The notes under the pieces: model-generated
What the model saw: only the letters and a program-made list of their open reading frames with translations
Database searches by the model: none
What the model was told of the DNA's origin: nothing
Assembly (NCBI GenBank): GCA_008711295.1
Contig: VUYV01000763.1
Coordinates: forward strand, 16,564 to 80,563
Direction: 5' to 3'
From: Anarhynchus alexandrinus
Taxonomy: Eukaryota; Chordata; Aves; Charadriiformes; Charadriidae
Length of the DNA stretch: 64,000 nucleotides
In this document: positions 32,411 to 46,219 of the stretch, one piece after another
Position numbering within the stretch: position 1 is the first letter of the stretch
How the letters are laid out: each line of letters starts with the position of its first letter
Position numbers and translations under genes: made by a program

Positions 32411-33777
32411 GCAGGACATCGAGCCACGCACCTTCTCTTGTTGCCCGTTCCCTGCAGATTGCCTGCGCGGAGCCGGATGGAGCGCCGGGCAGTGCTGGGT
32501 GCCTGGGAAGGGTCCAGCCGCAGGTCTCCATGGCGTGTTTGATGCTGGGTGCTGCGACAAACCTGCACAGCCCATAGGCAGGAGAGGCTGGGGGAGAAAC
32601 CAGCACTGGGAACTGCTCCTTCTCTGCGTGGCTGGTAAAGGGGAGAAGAAACCTGTCGTTATTTGCTGACTTCAACTCATGAACAGCCTCAGTTTTACCT
32701 TTCCAATTTCTTCTGCCTGTAAATAATGTCAGAAGTGGTGGGGAGGGACGCTGGGGACTCCCATCCTTGTGCATGGGGATGTCAGAGCCACCTGCAGGGA
32801 GGGAGGTTTGGGGCTGGAAAGGAGACAGGAGTTTCTGTGGAGCGAGACGTTAGGAAAACATGGGCTAGTGGCTGAAGCCTCTGGGAAGGTCTGGAGGCCA
32901 AAGAGAGCCTTGTGGAGATCACCATGGACCTGTCACAGACTGACCGCTGGGTACAATACACCTCCTTTGAAGCCATCTCCTGCTCTGCAAGTATTTGTGG
33001 AAACTCATTTTTTGATGTATGGTCTCGTGTTGGCCGGTATGGATGGAGCCAGGATGCGGTTCATCTTTGCTAAATACATTCCCATGGAAAGAGGCATCAC
33101 GTGCTCGAACACCTGACCATCTCCTTGAACCCCCTCCTTCCACCCAGCATGTCCTTTGGCACGCCGCTGTACTCCAGACTTTGCTCTGGTAGCACAGACA
33201 AGCTGTTCCTGGTGAGATCACGAAGGTGGTGAATAATGGGGAAGATCTGCCATGATGTGAAGAAAGTCCAGAGAGCGGCTATTTTATTGCATGCAAAACT
33301 GAAGTGTCCTTCCTCAAAGGAGCTGCAGTGGGGAAAACCCTGGAGAGGGCATCAGAGAGTGTGGATGGGGCTGCCATGGCTTCTCCTCCTTGGTGGCATT
33401 GTTGTCACGTGGGATGGGGACCCTCGTGTCCCAGAAAGGCTTCCTGTAGCCATGGGCCACAGCTGGAGGTGGGGGAACAACTCAGGAGGTGGTGAGAGGG
33501 GCTCACATTTTGGGTCAATCAAGCTAAAAATGCCCCTGCAGGAAAGCACCGGTCAGGTTTCCAAACCATCCTTTTTTGGAAAACAGCATGTCAAGTCCAC
33601 CTGCAGCTCTCTGCTCACTCATCTCCACCTCCGTTGCCAAAGGTGATTTGTACCATCCCCAGTTTTGAGGGACAGGGCTGGCTGGAGCGTGTTAGTGGTG
33701 CTGAGGACAGCAGGTGGGCACCAAGGTGGCCACGGACTGTCCCTGCTGGGGCACAGGTCTGCATATCCCCTGGTTCC
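32411..33777. other. Intergenic, no gene seen
   Basis: Unique sequence between two CR1 copies. Short open frames occur, without splice context or resemblance to a family I know. Confidence 0.55.
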
Positions 33778-34197
33778 TCATAGAATCATAGAATGGTTTA
33801 GGTTGGAAAGGACCTTGAAGATCATCGAGTTCTAACCCCCCTGCCATAGGCAGGGACACCTCCCACCAGCCCAGGCTGCCCAAGGCCACGTCCAGCCTGG
33901 CCTTGAACACCTCCAGGGATGGGGCCTCAACAACCTCTCGGGGCAACCTGTGCCAGTGCCTCACCACCCTCACAGTGAAAAACTTCTTCCTAATGTTCAA
34001 TCTAAACCTGCCCTCTTCCAGTTTGAAGCCATTCCCCCTCGTCCTATCACTCCATGCCCCAGTAAAAAGTCCTTCCCCAGCTCTCCTGTAGCCCCTTTAG
34101 GGACTGGAAGGCCGCAATAAGATCTCCCCGGAGCCTTCTCTTCTCCAGGCTGAACACCCCCAACTCTCTCAGCCTCTCATCATAGCCTCTCCTCATC
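33778..34197 (-). mobile_element. CR1 LINE fragment 7 (subfamily B, - strand)
   Basis: Reversed tail TCATAGAATCATAGAATGG, CTGCCATAGGCAGGG, CCCAAGGCCACGTCC, GGGGCCTCAACAACCTCTC, TGAAAAACTTCTTCC and CTTCTCTTCTCCAGGC. About 420 bp of the 3' end. Confidence 0.95.
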
Positions 34198-35241
34198 CTA
34201 GCCCTTTCCCTGCCCAGGCCTCCAGTCCTGGTCCTTTGTCCTGGGGGTGGTGATGATCTGCTTCACCCATGTGGCATCACAGACCTGAGAAGACCCTGCT
34301 CCGGTCTGAGGGTCAGCTGCTGACCCAGGGGTCATCTCGAAGTCAGGCTGGGATGTCCCAGGAAGACAGAGTCTCTTTGGGTGCTGGGGATCTGTTTTGT
34401 GTTGGGCATCCCTGAGGGAGAGATGCAAGACCTTGCTCAGGTCCCTTTGGGTCAGGTCCCTTTAGGTCTCTCCCGGAAACACAAAGGAGAAAACAGCAAT
34501 TAAAAAGAAAACCCTCTTTCTCCAAACAGTGACAAATCTGGGACGCGGCTCAAAGTGGAGCTGGAATTTCAAGCTCATCTCCCAAAGGGTTCTCAGCAGA
34601 GCGGGCCTCATCCTGCTGAAAGCCTTTCACCCTGCAGACCCGGCCAGTGAGAGGACCCCCTTTACCCACCCCATGACTTTCACTGCCTGCAGTGTCCCAC
34701 CACAAAGCCGACAGTACCGTCTTCGCCTTGTTTGTGCTCCGGTGATGAAGCAATGCAGCTGTAAAACCCTGGTTCGATCGCATTGACCGTTCCTGCGCAG
34801 TTATGGGGCTGTTAAAGCTGCAGGAATGCCAAGATCGCGGCTGGTCAAGGACAGGGAGGGGAGGAGGAGGTGGAGGAGGGGGGGGATAAACACTAGAGGT
34901 GAAAGCCTGTAGGAGAGGATCCTGCCACATGGCATGGCCAGGAGGTGAAGGCACCAACGGGTGAGGACTCAAGGGTGCTCTGGGTCTTTTTTGCTTGGCG
35001 TCCAGAAGGAAGCAACGCTGATGCCACCGTGCCATGTCTAGTACCTGGAAAGCAATGGGAGTCACCAAGGCAGGAGGGTCTGGTGGGCTCGGTGGAGATG
35101 GGCAGCTTGGTGGGGGAGGCTCAGCGAGTGTCTTGTCTCCCTCTGCCCCCTGGGGTGATTTCGGAGGGGAAGGTTGGAAGGTCCCACTGCTATGGGACAG
35201 CGAAGCACCCACACAGTGGCACCCTATGCCCAAGGCATGGT

Positions 35242-35296
35242 GGGGTGGGATGGGATGGGATGGGATGGGATGGGATGGGATGGGACGGGACGGGAG
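35242..35296. repeat. (GGGAT)n pentanucleotide repeat
   Basis: Eight or so TGGGA units with two GGGAC variants at the right end. Reads as a His/Pro/Ser repeat on the other strand, which creates a misleading open frame. Confidence 0.9.
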
Positions 35297-37478
35297 AAAA
35301 GCTAACCCAGCTTCCCCTGGGGTCTGGAGAAGATGCCACGGATGCCCACCTTGCATCCCCAGCCTGGCTGAGCAGCGCTGGCGTTGCAGTGAGCCCAGCG
35401 CCGACCTCTGCCCGCAAACCCCTGCCGAACCCGGCAGTGACTTTCAGAATGGTTTTATTTTTGAACTTTATTGTCCCTTCCCCCCCAAGTGACTAACCCC
35501 GCACATCTCCCCCGCGGCAGATAGCTGTCTCCCCAAGGTTATTCTGTTTGATGTTTTCATGGCCCGGGCTGTAAAGTTATCCATTGACTCGGGAAAACAC
35601 AATTAAGAGAGAAAGAGCTGCCGGGCGGGTTATTCAGGTATCTCTGCAGCTCAGCAAAGGATTTTGGTGTGGGCCAGAGATGCGGCTACCGGCGGGTACG
35701 GCAAAACCTCCTATGGCACCCCAGGGCTGGGACAGTGCCTGGCAGACAGGGGATGGGGACCAGCTCCCGTGGTGCCGCTGTCAGCCCCCACCGTCCCCTC
35801 GCCTGGAAAACACGAGGGCTGGGAAGGGAGTGCCAAAAAAGGCAGGCTAAATTTTGGGGAGGGCGACAGAGGTGCGTGCGCCGGTGGCTGCTCCCACCCC
35901 GGTGGGAATGGCCATGTTTGCCGTGACAGCAGCCGCGAGCGCTGCCCTTCAAACCCAGACCTTATCTGCTTTATCCTGAGGACTATCAACCCCTCGAGTC
36001 TCCCCGTGGTGCCCTATCATGGAGCCAAAGCCAGGACTGAGCCATTAAAGTTAACTATTACCCAAAGTGAGTGTTTATTTGGGGTAATACAGGCCCGGGG
36101 GAAAGTGAGGGAGGGAGAGGAGGAAGGCTCTTGTTTCTTTTCTACAAGATATCGCCAGCCCCGCAGCGCTAAAGTGGTGCTTAAACAAGATGAATGCTTA
36201 AATAACAGATGGCAAACAGCGCTGCCGGGAGATGGGATGGGAGAGCCCCGGCCACCGCTGGCCGCTGAGCTGTGGCCAAGCGGCTGGGACGCCTCATTGT
36301 CTCCCCAGCCCACGGGGAGCCCCGTACAGGAGGGGGTTGTCTTGTACTGGTGGGAGGGAAAAGTCCCTACAAGCTTTTCCCTGGCTTTTTGTCATCGGGC
36401 AGCTTTGGGGAGAAATCCTGCCTTTCCAGATGTTTTCTCCTTCCACCCACAGCGCATCTCCAGCCACGTTGTGTCTCCACCCGCGTGACTGCTCATCCCA
36501 CTCCCTAACCCCATCAGCCATGAAGAAGGAGCCAGGGCAGGGAGCATCCACATCCAGACCTTTCCTTTGGCCGTAGAGGGGTATCACCCATCTTCAACTC
36601 TGAAGCTGCACATCCCCGAAGCAGAGGGATCCCCAATCCCAAACCTGCCCCGGACATGTTGCTACCCCAGAATATAAGTCCTTTTTCTCCACTCCCAAGA
36701 CCATTTCTTTCCCTCTTCTCTCCCCGGAGGGGACCCCGTGCGAGTTGCTGCTGTAGGGCAGAGGACCTGCTAGCCAAGATGAGAAAGGGACCCTTCCCAT
36801 AGCTGCTATGGCGAGTTGGTTTGGGATAAAAATGGTCCCAGGTTCCCCCTGCTGAAATTGTAATAGTGCACAGAGATGCTGTGGTCTTGGTGTCACCACT
36901 GTGGTGGTGGCTTTATGGACTGGTGGGGATTTTGCAAGGATACAGGGCAGTCTGCACAGCCTGAGCCCTGGGGGGAGGTTTGAAGGAGGATCCTGATGAG
37001 GAACCCACGGGCAGCTCTGGAAGGATCTTGGGAAAACTGTGGAGAGCAGAAGAGCAAGGAAAGTGTCCAGTGCCTTCGGGAAGGATGGCAAAGAGCGGTG
37101 ATGGGATGCAGAAGGGTGAAAGCAGTCTGTGAAAGCCTTGTAAGGGATGGGGATCTGCGGAAGCAGGTGGCTTTTGATGGGATGCAAGGCTCAGGCAGTG
37201 GGAAAGCAGCAACACCCAGGCTGCAGGACCAGCATGGAGGCACTGGGGCACAGAGGCCAACTGGGAGAGACGAGCCACCGCAGTGGGAAGGCGTCAAAGG
37301 CACTGAGTTCAGCCAGTGTGTGACCCAACCCATGGAGTGCTCACCAGCTGGGCAAACCCCCCAAACAGCGAGCCTGGGGGAGCAAAACAAGCTGGGGGCT
37401 ACCACCCACGGTGATGGAGAGGCATCCCTGCAGGTGCTTGACCTCGATGGGAGCAACATCTCCAACGCGGGGAAGCGC

Positions 37479-37528
37479 TGGCAGCGCTGATTTCACAGGG
37501 GTTTGGCAGCGCTGATTTCACAGGGATC
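37479..37528. repeat. Two-copy 25-bp tandem repeat
   Basis: TGGCAGCGCTGATTTCACAG occurs at 37479 and 37504. Confidence 0.8.
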
Positions 37529-37839
37529 TTGCCTTGCTGCGAGCAGCTGGTGCAGTGGGAAGGGAGTGACTGGGAAACCCCAGGCTTGCTGGTGGCTTTT
37601 GCAGCCCCATGAGTACATCCCATCCGTCCCTGTCCTCCCTGGGGTCACGTCAGAGTGCTCCCTGGTGGGAGAGGTGGGGAAGGGCAGGGACATCCCCATG
37701 CTTTTCAAGTGCCAGGACCTGACATGACCCGAGCACCACCAGCACCCGTGACCACTGCATCAGGATCCTTCATCCTCCTAGTCCTTCCCTTGGTTGGTGC
37801 ACGGTCCCTCCTGGGCACATGGCAGCAGCGAGGAGGCTT

Positions 37840-38370
37840 CTGAGACCCCACCTGGAGTACGGCGTCCAGTTCTGGAGCCCCCAACATAGGAAAGACATGG
37901 ACCTGTTGGAACAGGGCCACAGGAAGCCACACAGATGCTCCAAGGGCTGGAGCACCTCTCCGATGAGGACAGGCTGGGAGAGTTGGGGGCATTCAGCCTG
38001 GAGAAGAGAAGGTGACAGGGAGACCTTATTGTGGCCTTCCAGTCCCTAAAGGGGCTACAGGAGAGCTGGGGAGGGACTTTTTACTGGGGCATGGAGTGAT
38101 AGGATGAGGGGGAATGGCTTCAAACTGGAAGAAGGGAGATTTAGATGAGATATTAGGAAGAAATTCTTCATTCTGAGGGTGGTGAGCCCCTGGCGCAGGT
38201 TGCCCAGAGAAGCTGTGGCTGCCCCATCCCTGGAGGTGTTCAAGGCCAGGTTGGATGGGGCTTGGAGCAACCTGGGCTGGTGGGAGGTGTCCCTGCCCAG
38301 GGCAGGGGGGTTGGAACGAGATGATCTTTAAGGTCCCTTCCAACCGAAACCATTCTATGATTCTATGATT
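37840..38370 (+). mobile_element. CR1 LINE fragment 8 (subfamily A, + strand)
   Basis: Starts at CTGAGACCCCACCTGGAGTA, passes GACATGGACCTGTTGGA and GGTTGCCCAGAGAAGCTGTGG, and ends with the tandem tail ATTCTATGATTCTATGATT. About 530 bp, well preserved. Confidence 0.96.
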
Positions 38371-40439
38371 CCCACAGCGTGCCGAAACAACACTGTTCCC
38401 AGGAGTAACCAAATCACATGCAGGAGGGCTCACCTGAACCCTCTAATCCTGTAATCCGTCACCAAGGAGACCCGGACATTACCTGGCACGGTGGGAAGCA
38501 GAGGGGCCCCAGAATGGGAGAATCAGTCCCTGACACCCCTGCCAAGTCCTGTCTCTTTTTGGCTCACCCCGATGCTCCTGCCAGACAGAGCAGGGCCGGT
38601 GGAGGGACCGGAGAGAGGTCTGCTCTGCTCCTCCAAGGAGGAGCCGCTTCAGCAAACCGCTCCAGCACCCTCCTTGCAACTCATCCCAGCCTCCGGCTTT
38701 CCAATCCATTCCCACACCGGTGCCCCTGGCCCGGGCATCAGCAGTGTTTAACCATCCCCACTTCCCAAAGCACCTTTCTCCGGGGTGTCTTTGTGGCACC
38801 ACGAGGGTGGGAGGTGTCCCCCAGGGCTGGCTTTGGTTTGAAGAAAATGGGCACCTTGGACTGGGGGGTCTGCTCTGCCCCTAATCTCATTGTGGGTGGG
38901 CTGGAGAGGAACACGGCTGGGTGTGATCAAACTGGGTAAGATTTTGGTGAAAAAATCCCCACTGGCACCAGGAAGGGTGTGAGGTCCATAAACCAGGTGG
39001 AGAACTGTCCCGTTGACACTCAGATCTATCTCAAGCACCAGAAAGATGGTAAAGGGGGGGGACAAACCCTGAGCTGGAGAGCATCAGAGGGTGCAAAACA
39101 CACAGGGGGATGTTTGCCTCTCTCCAGCCACCTGGAGATGCACACCGAGCCCGGGCTCGTCGCCGACAGTCCCTGCATGGCCAGGAGGGGACATGTGCCA
39201 GGAGACCCCCCTCGCCACACCATTCTCCTCCTGAACACACCAGGCTTTCTCCCGTGACAGCGAAAGGTGCAGGGGGAGGAGAGCAAACTCGTAGATAGTT
39301 TATATGAGAAAGGATTAATCCCACCCTGCACGGGAACCTCTTTTCTGCTCCCACCATCTCCCTCTGACTCACCAGGGCACTCGAGCCCCTGCAGCCCACC
39401 CTGGGCACCGGTAGTGATGTCCACTGAAGCTCCCACCACTTCCCACGGGACACCAGTTCAGCTGAGCCAACGCAGAGACCTTGCAACTCATTGCACTGGT
39501 GAACCGAATTTTTCCAGCGGTTACATCAGTCTCTGTTGGTCTCTCCATCTGTACTGGGGACCTGCATCACCCGGGCTGATTTTTGGGGAAAGAACCTGCA
39601 AAAAGAGACAACGGCTGGGTGCTGCCCCCGCCGTGAACAGAAACGCGGAGTGCCTGGGGGGCACGGCGGTGCCGGGGAGCTGCCGCGGAGGGGGAGGCCA
39701 ACGCAAACAGGCACGGTGACGGCAGCGCCGGCGCTCCTCGCCTTGTGGGAGGGGGACGTGGAGCCAAACATGCTCTGATCAAACCAACCAGCCACGGGGC
39801 TGCACGTCCTCCAGCCCATCCCGGCGCGACGGAGCCTGGGGGGGCTGCGGTTTCACCATGCCGGAGGAAGGGGTGACATCCTCGCTCGACGGCTGTGCAT
39901 TTTGGGAGGGGGTCTCGTTCCTGGGGGTGATGCCACCCCCTTCGCCCAGGGCAGGTCTGCGTGCTCAGGAGGAGCTGATGGATCCACCAGTCGCCCCGGT
40001 GTGAGGAAGAGCAGAGGCAACCTGCCTCCCTCCCGCATCTCCAGCCAAAGGTGAGCCAGGAGCCACGATCTTCACCCCTGGCTCCTTCTCCTTCCCCAAA
40101 CTCATCCGCTTCATCTCTCGGCTCCGGCTGCTGATGCCATTCGTCTGCGCAGCACTTGGGGCAGCAGAGCCCTGCTCTTGGCTGGAGCTTCAGCCGTACG
40201 TCCTTGGGAGCTGGGCCAGCCCAGGGGGAGTTTTGGCGGAGGGGACAGCAGAGGTGATACCTGCCCAAGGAGCTCTTCTTCCTCCCCACCGGCTTCCGAG
40301 CAAGGGTGTGGAAAGCTGCAGGATGGCGGGCAGTGTTTTCCACTCAGGTCCATTCGCAGCGGAGCTCTGTGGGAGGATGCTCAGACAACCACCAGGGCAG
40401 CAGCATCGCAGGAAATAAGAGTTCAGAGCCTGAGCAGGA
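38371..40439. other. Intergenic, no gene seen
   Basis: GC-rich unique sequence between two CR1 copies. Open frames on both strands have no recognised similarity. Confidence 0.55.
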
Positions 40440-41209
40440 AGGACGACCCCCAGGAAGGTGCAGGGTCCTGCATCTGGGGCGGGTCAACCCCCGGTATCAG
40501 CACAGGCTGGGGGATGAAGGGATGGAGAGCAGCCATGGCGAGAAGGACTTGGGGGGGAAAAGCTGGATATGAACCAGCAATGATCACTGGCAGCCCAGAA
40601 AGCCCCCGGCATCCCGGGCTGCATCCCCAGCAGCGTGGCCAGCAGGGCGAGGGGGGGGATTGTGCCCCTCTGCTGCGCGCTGCTCTGGGAAGACCCCCCT
40701 GCAGTGCTGCCTCCAGCTTGGGAGCCCCCAAAATCACAAGGACATGGACCTGTTGGAGCCAGAGGAGGCCGTGAAGATGCTGCGAGGGCTGGAGCCCCTC
40801 TGCTGGGAGGACAGGCTGGGAGAGTTGGGGGGGTTCAGCCTGGAGAAGAGAAGGCTCTGGGGAGACCTCAGAGCCCCTTCTAGTACCCAAACGGGGCTCC
40901 AGGAAAGATGGGGACAAAGTTTTTAGCAGGACCTGTTGCAACAGGACAAATGCTAGTGGTTTTAAACTAAAAGAGGGAAGATTTAAACTAGATCTAAGGA
41001 AGAAATGTTTTACACTGAGGGTGGTGAGGCACTGGCCCAGGTTGCCCACAGAGGTGGCGGGTGCCCCATCCCTGGAAACACTCCAGGTCAGGTTGGAGGG
41101 GGCTCTGAGCAACCTGATCTCATTGAAGATGTCCCCGTTCATTGCAGGGGGTGGGACTGGATGGCCTTTAAAGGACCCTTCCAACCCAAACTATTCTATA
41201 ATTCTGTGA
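40440..41209 (+). mobile_element. CR1 LINE fragment 9 (longest, with ORF2 3' end, + strand)
   Basis: The longest CR1 here (about 770 bp). It begins with ORF2 coding sequence (GGTCCTGCATCTGGG, CAGGCTGGGGGATGAAGGGA, GCAGCCCAGAAAGCC, CTGGGCTGCAT) and continues to a diverged 3' part (AAGAAATGTTTTACACTGAG) and the tail ATTCTATAATTCTGTG. Frameshifts and divergence make it non-functional. It belongs to neither of the two main subfamilies seen here. Confidence 0.93.
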
Positions 41210-44200
41210 AGTTCAGCGACTCAGCTCCACATTCAAAGCCCATCGCTCGGGCTCCCACGGCTGCTCCGGGCGGGAGAGCAGTCAGAAGTATAAATTGCAT
41301 AAACGTGCAATCCTGGAAGTGGAGGAATATGAAGCGGAGAGAGGTCCTGGCTGTGGAAGGGGCTCAAATCACAGCCAAAGCTCTCATTTAAAGCGTCACC
41401 CAGGAGATGGATGGCACCGGCAGTGCGCGTCCACACCAGCAGGTTTGCTCAGGCTCCTGGCAGAGATGGCAAAGGTGTTGGGATCTTTTCCTTCGCTGGG
41501 AAAGGCGGAGGTCGGAGCAGTTCAGGGGGGTCTGGGGGCTGCCCTGGCCTTGCACCCCCAGCTCTGCCTGGGGCTGGTAGACGGGGAAAGAGTGGGGGGG
41601 GGGATGGTGGCCCTGGCTGTCCTGCTGTGCCATCTAGTGGGATGCTGGCCGTGCTCCCCGAGTGGGAAAAATCCCTCTGGAGCAGGGGACACCAACGCAG
41701 CCCCCTGCAACACCCCAGCAAGACCCTAATTTCACATATCCCAGCACAGCGGCAGAACAACCCCACTTATCTTTCGGCAATTTCTACCCCGCAGCTCCTT
41801 CCATCCGTGGGGAGGGGACACCGGGGCAGGTCCCCTCTGGCAGGACGAGACGGGGCACTGCCGGTCCAGCCCTCCCCATCCCACGCTAGCACCGGCTACG
41901 CGTGGTCACCCAGGAGGGCCAGGAAAACAAATTAAAAGCCTCTAATCCCATCGCTTGCCTGCTTCCAGGAGCCGCCTGGAGAGCAGCATTTAATAAGAGA
42001 ACATCACCGCCCTCTCACTAATTGAATGTGCTTTCAGAGTCCGCTCCAAAGGTCCGCGTTTGCTGCCCGCACCACCAGAAAACAGCCGGCGCGCATCCCT
42101 CCACCACCGAGGACCAAAGCAGAGCTCCCACCTCCACCAGCGAGTGCCAGGGCACAGCGTGCTTCTCATCCCCTTTCCCCAGGGCAAATGTGTTTGGGTG
42201 TATCCAGAGAAGCAAACCTGGGGCAAAACGCAGCAGCGTTTGGAGGAAAAAAGCAGCGCAGGAGGATGTGGCTCAGGTGGGGGGGAGCTGCGACTCCTCG
42301 CAACCCAGTTAGGATTTCAGCCGGAGGGAGGTCTTGCTTTCCTGCAGCCAGCAGCGTTCCTGTGGAAGGAAAAGCGGATTTATTGGTTTTCTTATCTGCA
42401 GCAGATAGAGTTTGGCTTTGAAGAGCCACTTTAAAAGCAAGAAGTCTGTTGTTAGATCTCATCAAAGCGAGATGCTGCCACTCAAAACGCTTCGTTTCAG
42501 TGAGGTGCCACGAGGATGGGTAAACTTTCTCAGACATTAGCAAGCGTGTCGAGCAGCAGGCTTCTGGGCAGAAGACGGATCTCTAGCCTCTTCCACCACA
42601 TTATCAGGCATTTACTGCAGAGACGCAGCAAACGTCCCCATTTCACGTGTAGGAACAAGACCTGCCTCACACTGGAAGCCTCAGAGCTGCGGTACGAAAC
42701 ATCCCGGAGTCGCCCATCAAACGAGAGCTTGCCAAAAAGACCACAGGTGGCCGCTGTGAGGGCAACCCTTCCTGACGCTGATGGCTTCAGCTTTTTTGGC
42801 AAGAAGCATTTATATGCTGGCTCAGTGGCTTGCTGAGAGCTGGGAGGACCCTTCCCCTGGGTTGGGCCATGGCTCCTGTAGGACGTGCTGTAATTAACGC
42901 TATCCATCATGAGCAGTGACAAGGCTCGTTGGGAAAGCGTGATTAGGTTGCACCAGCTATTGTGTTACCCTAAGGGGGGGGTATCCCTTTTGAAATATAG
43001 CCCCATCATTAGATCTGGGGCATTAATTGAACACTAAGCCCCACAGATAATCCTTTCGGAGCTGATCGATCTTCTCTCCAGAGCTTTCACCCATTTGCTG
43101 GAAGAGAAATGGAGATGTATTTCGCTTGGTCCCAAAGACCTCCCCAGACCGCCTGCACCAGCACCACCACCCCACAAACAGATTCAGAGCCCACCTTGAT
43201 ATGATGGGGGGATGTGCGTGTCTCAGAAACACATCAGCCTGGAGATGCAGAGGGTCCAGCAAAGCTCTGCTCCGACCCAGCTGGGTGTGCGGCACTCAGA
43301 GGTGAGCAGAACAGAGCCGAACCAGACAGGTCATCACGCTGGTGAGAGCCGCCCGGGTGACTCCAGTGCCTGATCCTCAGCCATTCCCAAACCGTCGCTC
43401 AGTGCAGACCCAGCAGGGAAAACCCATCGAGCTCTGTGCGGCTGTGGGGTCGAGCAGGGAAGGTCTGCACGGTCAGCAGACATCAGGGAGTTCTTGGCAG
43501 ATCATCTCTCTTGTGTTAAGAGATGGGTTTTACTTCTCCTTTAAAACAAGTGGCACTAACAGTCCTGCCAAGACCAGCCCTAGGAGAAAACAATGGCAGC
43601 TTGCTTGAGATGTGCTAATAGGGGAGACATCGAAGATACACTCTCCACAGCGTGGTGGTGAACAGGACTCCACATACATCCCATCTTTCAGATGCTTTAA
43701 GGTCTCCTTTGCTCAGGCAAAGCTTGCGTCCCCATCCCAGTCCAATCCTGCTGCTTTAAGGTTATGCCAAGGCCATGGGAGGTTTTGCAAAACATCCTGA
43801 ACTTTTCTTTGAAGCTCGTTTGGTCTCATGGTCCTCCAGGGCTTTCCCATTCCTCCTCTAAGAAGATTCATGAGCTCTGCCACGGAGTGAAGGACACAGC
43901 TGTCCTCGCTGGATTATACCCACAGGGAGGGCAGACTACAATTAATAACACTCATCAGCAAGGAACAAAACAGGGGCTGGGCACAGCATCAATTAGCCTG
44001 CATCTTGGCTGGATGGCATTTAGGGGAGGACACGGACAGCTTTGAAATATGGGCAAGGAGCTGCTGGCGGCAGCTGGTCTCTGTTAACCCCTTCTGCAGC
44101 AAGCTGCGATGGTGGTGGTGATGGGGGGCATTGCCTGCAGGACCCCCCCAGTCCAAGTTTTGGAAGGTCAGTTTTGGAGCTGATGCGTCCACGTTCCTCT

Positions 44201-46219
44201 TGAACAGCTCAGGAGGAGACAGCTAATGCGTTTATGGATAAGTAATGCAAAAAACCAGACTGCAAGAGGAGTTGAAGGTGGAAGCAGCAGGAATAAGGAG
44301 TCGCTGGAATAGGTGGGCATCAGCCTTCAGCAGGACAGCCCGAAGGGCCCGTGCAGCTCTGGGAACCCTTTTACTGCACAAATGCTCACCTAGGGTGGCC
44401 TTTCTGCACAGACCATCAAGTTCCCACTCACCAACATGACCTCCCGAACCACCCAGTGCTCCAGCAGGAGGTGTTCAGCATGTGGCACCACCACAGACTT
44501 CCACACAGCTCTGGTTCCAGCATCTAGGTGGTGTTTACTGGAGACCAGCTCTTGCCAAGAGCCATACGCAGCCCAGAGCTATGCATTAAATGAACTGTTT
44601 TACTTGCAGCGGGTGACTGCCTCCAGCAGAGGAATTAGAGTTGCTCAGCAGAGCAGCCCCGCTGCTCCGCTGCCGAAGAGAATCACCGTGTCCTTTCACC
44701 GAGGACTTGATGTTCAGTATTTCTCGCTATGATTAAATTAGATTAACATACGCTTTGGGGAGGAAGTGAAAATCTTTAGGGTTTCTAAAGGGAGGAGGAG
44801 TTTTTGGAGAAGGCTGGGTTTGTAGACCTGGGGTCGCCGGTGCCCTTTGGTCCTCCGACCTCAGAGGGACAACCTCTGCTCGCACCAAAGGGACCGCTGC
44901 GGTTTGGGGGGCAGCGCTCTGGAGGATGGGAAAACACCGATCCCTCCAGTGCGGGGAGGTGAGCTGCACTAGTGCACGAGTTCACAGTGCCGAGAACCCC
45001 CAGCTAATGGCTTTCAATAACACAGCACTGAAATATTAAAGTAATATGGTCTTTATTTCAGAGTTTTTATTACATTCGCCAGGCTCAGAAAGACACAGTG
45101 AAAAACAAAAAAGACTGGCTGGTAGAATCCTATTAGACCCATTAATCACCATCAAGTGCGAATAGATGTGTACTACCTCCCCGGTGATATTAATTACCAC
45201 AGCCATTGGGGGAGAGAGCAACCCAGCCCTGACCCCCGGGGTGGTACAGAGCGGCTGCACAGCACTCAGCCCTTCCCTGGCAGGTGCTGGGGCTGCTTTA
45301 AGCTCTCCTTGACCGTCAAAAAAGCTTCAGCCACCAGACATGGCTGCTCCCATCATCTCTCTGAACCCACACTTGCTTGAGTGAGCTCCACATTTCCCTT
45401 TCCAGCATGAAACTCCCTTCACCCACCGCTCCTCTACAGCGGCTTTGCCTGCAGGAGCACACAATGACTGTAACAAGGGAAAAAACATCCTCCACTTCGG
45501 GTACCACCACCAAGACCAGCACAGCAGAAGCAATTCCCACCCTGGTGCCTCTCCTCACCTGCGTTTGAGTCTCTGGAGGCAGCTCCAGGAGCCAGATGCT
45601 GCACAAGGAGAAGCCTCAGGCATTAAACCTTCTGGAGCTCCCCAGTAGATCCATCCAAGGGCACAGCCAGCAGGGCAGGGAGCTGGTCCCACCATCTCCA
45701 GGCAGACCAGACATGGGGATATCAGCTGGAGTCTGCAAAACAGATCACCAGACAAACTCATGGTGATGAGGCAGGTCCAAGGTTGAGCTGGGAAGTTACC
45801 CCGTGGGTCAAAGTCTGGATCAGGAGTAGCAATGGCCAAGGACAGAGACAGCTGCAGGTGAACTGGAGACCAGCACCCCTACAGCACTGTCCAGGGAGGG
45901 AGTGATGGCCCCAAGCTGAGCTTAAATAGGCTCCTGGGACCATGGGTGTGGGTGGAGGCCACAGGTGAGGATGTTCAGTGTCATCAAGACCAACTAGTGC
46001 CTTCAGGGCTCTGACAGTCAGCTGTGAGGTCTGACCAGGTTGCTTAAGGCTTGATCCAGTTGGGTCCTGGAAACGTCCCAGGGTGGAGGTGGCACAGCCC
46101 CTTTGGGGATGTGCCCCACTGTCCCACTGTCCTCTCTGTGACAAAGCCTTTTGTATCCAGTGTCTCCCACTCTTGTTTCTTTTGTGTCCATTGTCTTTCA
46201 CCCTCTTGCCATGCGCTGC
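41210..46219. other. Intergenic, no gene seen
   Basis: About 5 kb of unique sequence. The left part (41400-42350) is GC-rich; AT-richer blocks lie at 42440-43030 and 44990-45215. No splice-supported coding exon found. Confidence 0.55.
44990..45215. promoter_or_regulatory. AT-rich candidate conserved element
   Basis: Unique AT-rich block with homeobox-type words (CCATTAATCACC, GATATTAATTACC) and AATATTAAAGTAATAT, an imperfect palindrome. Composition-based; no conservation data. Confidence 0.25.

Larger units (their letters stand above)
34198..37839. other. Intergenic with simple repeats, no gene seen
   Basis: Contains a purine-rich GGAGGAGG tract (34855-34886), the (GGGAT)n array and a 25-bp duplication (37479-37528). 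Long open frames on the minus strand around 34550-35356 owe much of their length to the repeat and to GC-rich composition. Confidence 0.55.

Noticed and set aside
34768..34784. GGTTCGATC resembling a tRNA B box.
   Set aside because: No A box, no cloverleaf arms around it.
34550..35356. A 268-codon minus-strand frame with His/Pro/Ser repeats.
   Set aside because: The repetitive part is the (GGGAT)n microsatellite and the rest is low-complexity Pro/Ser from GC-rich DNA; no splice context.
40440..41209. Reverse-strand frame of 253 codons over CR1 fragment 9.
   Set aside because: The CR1 lies on the + strand; the minus frame is its shadow.
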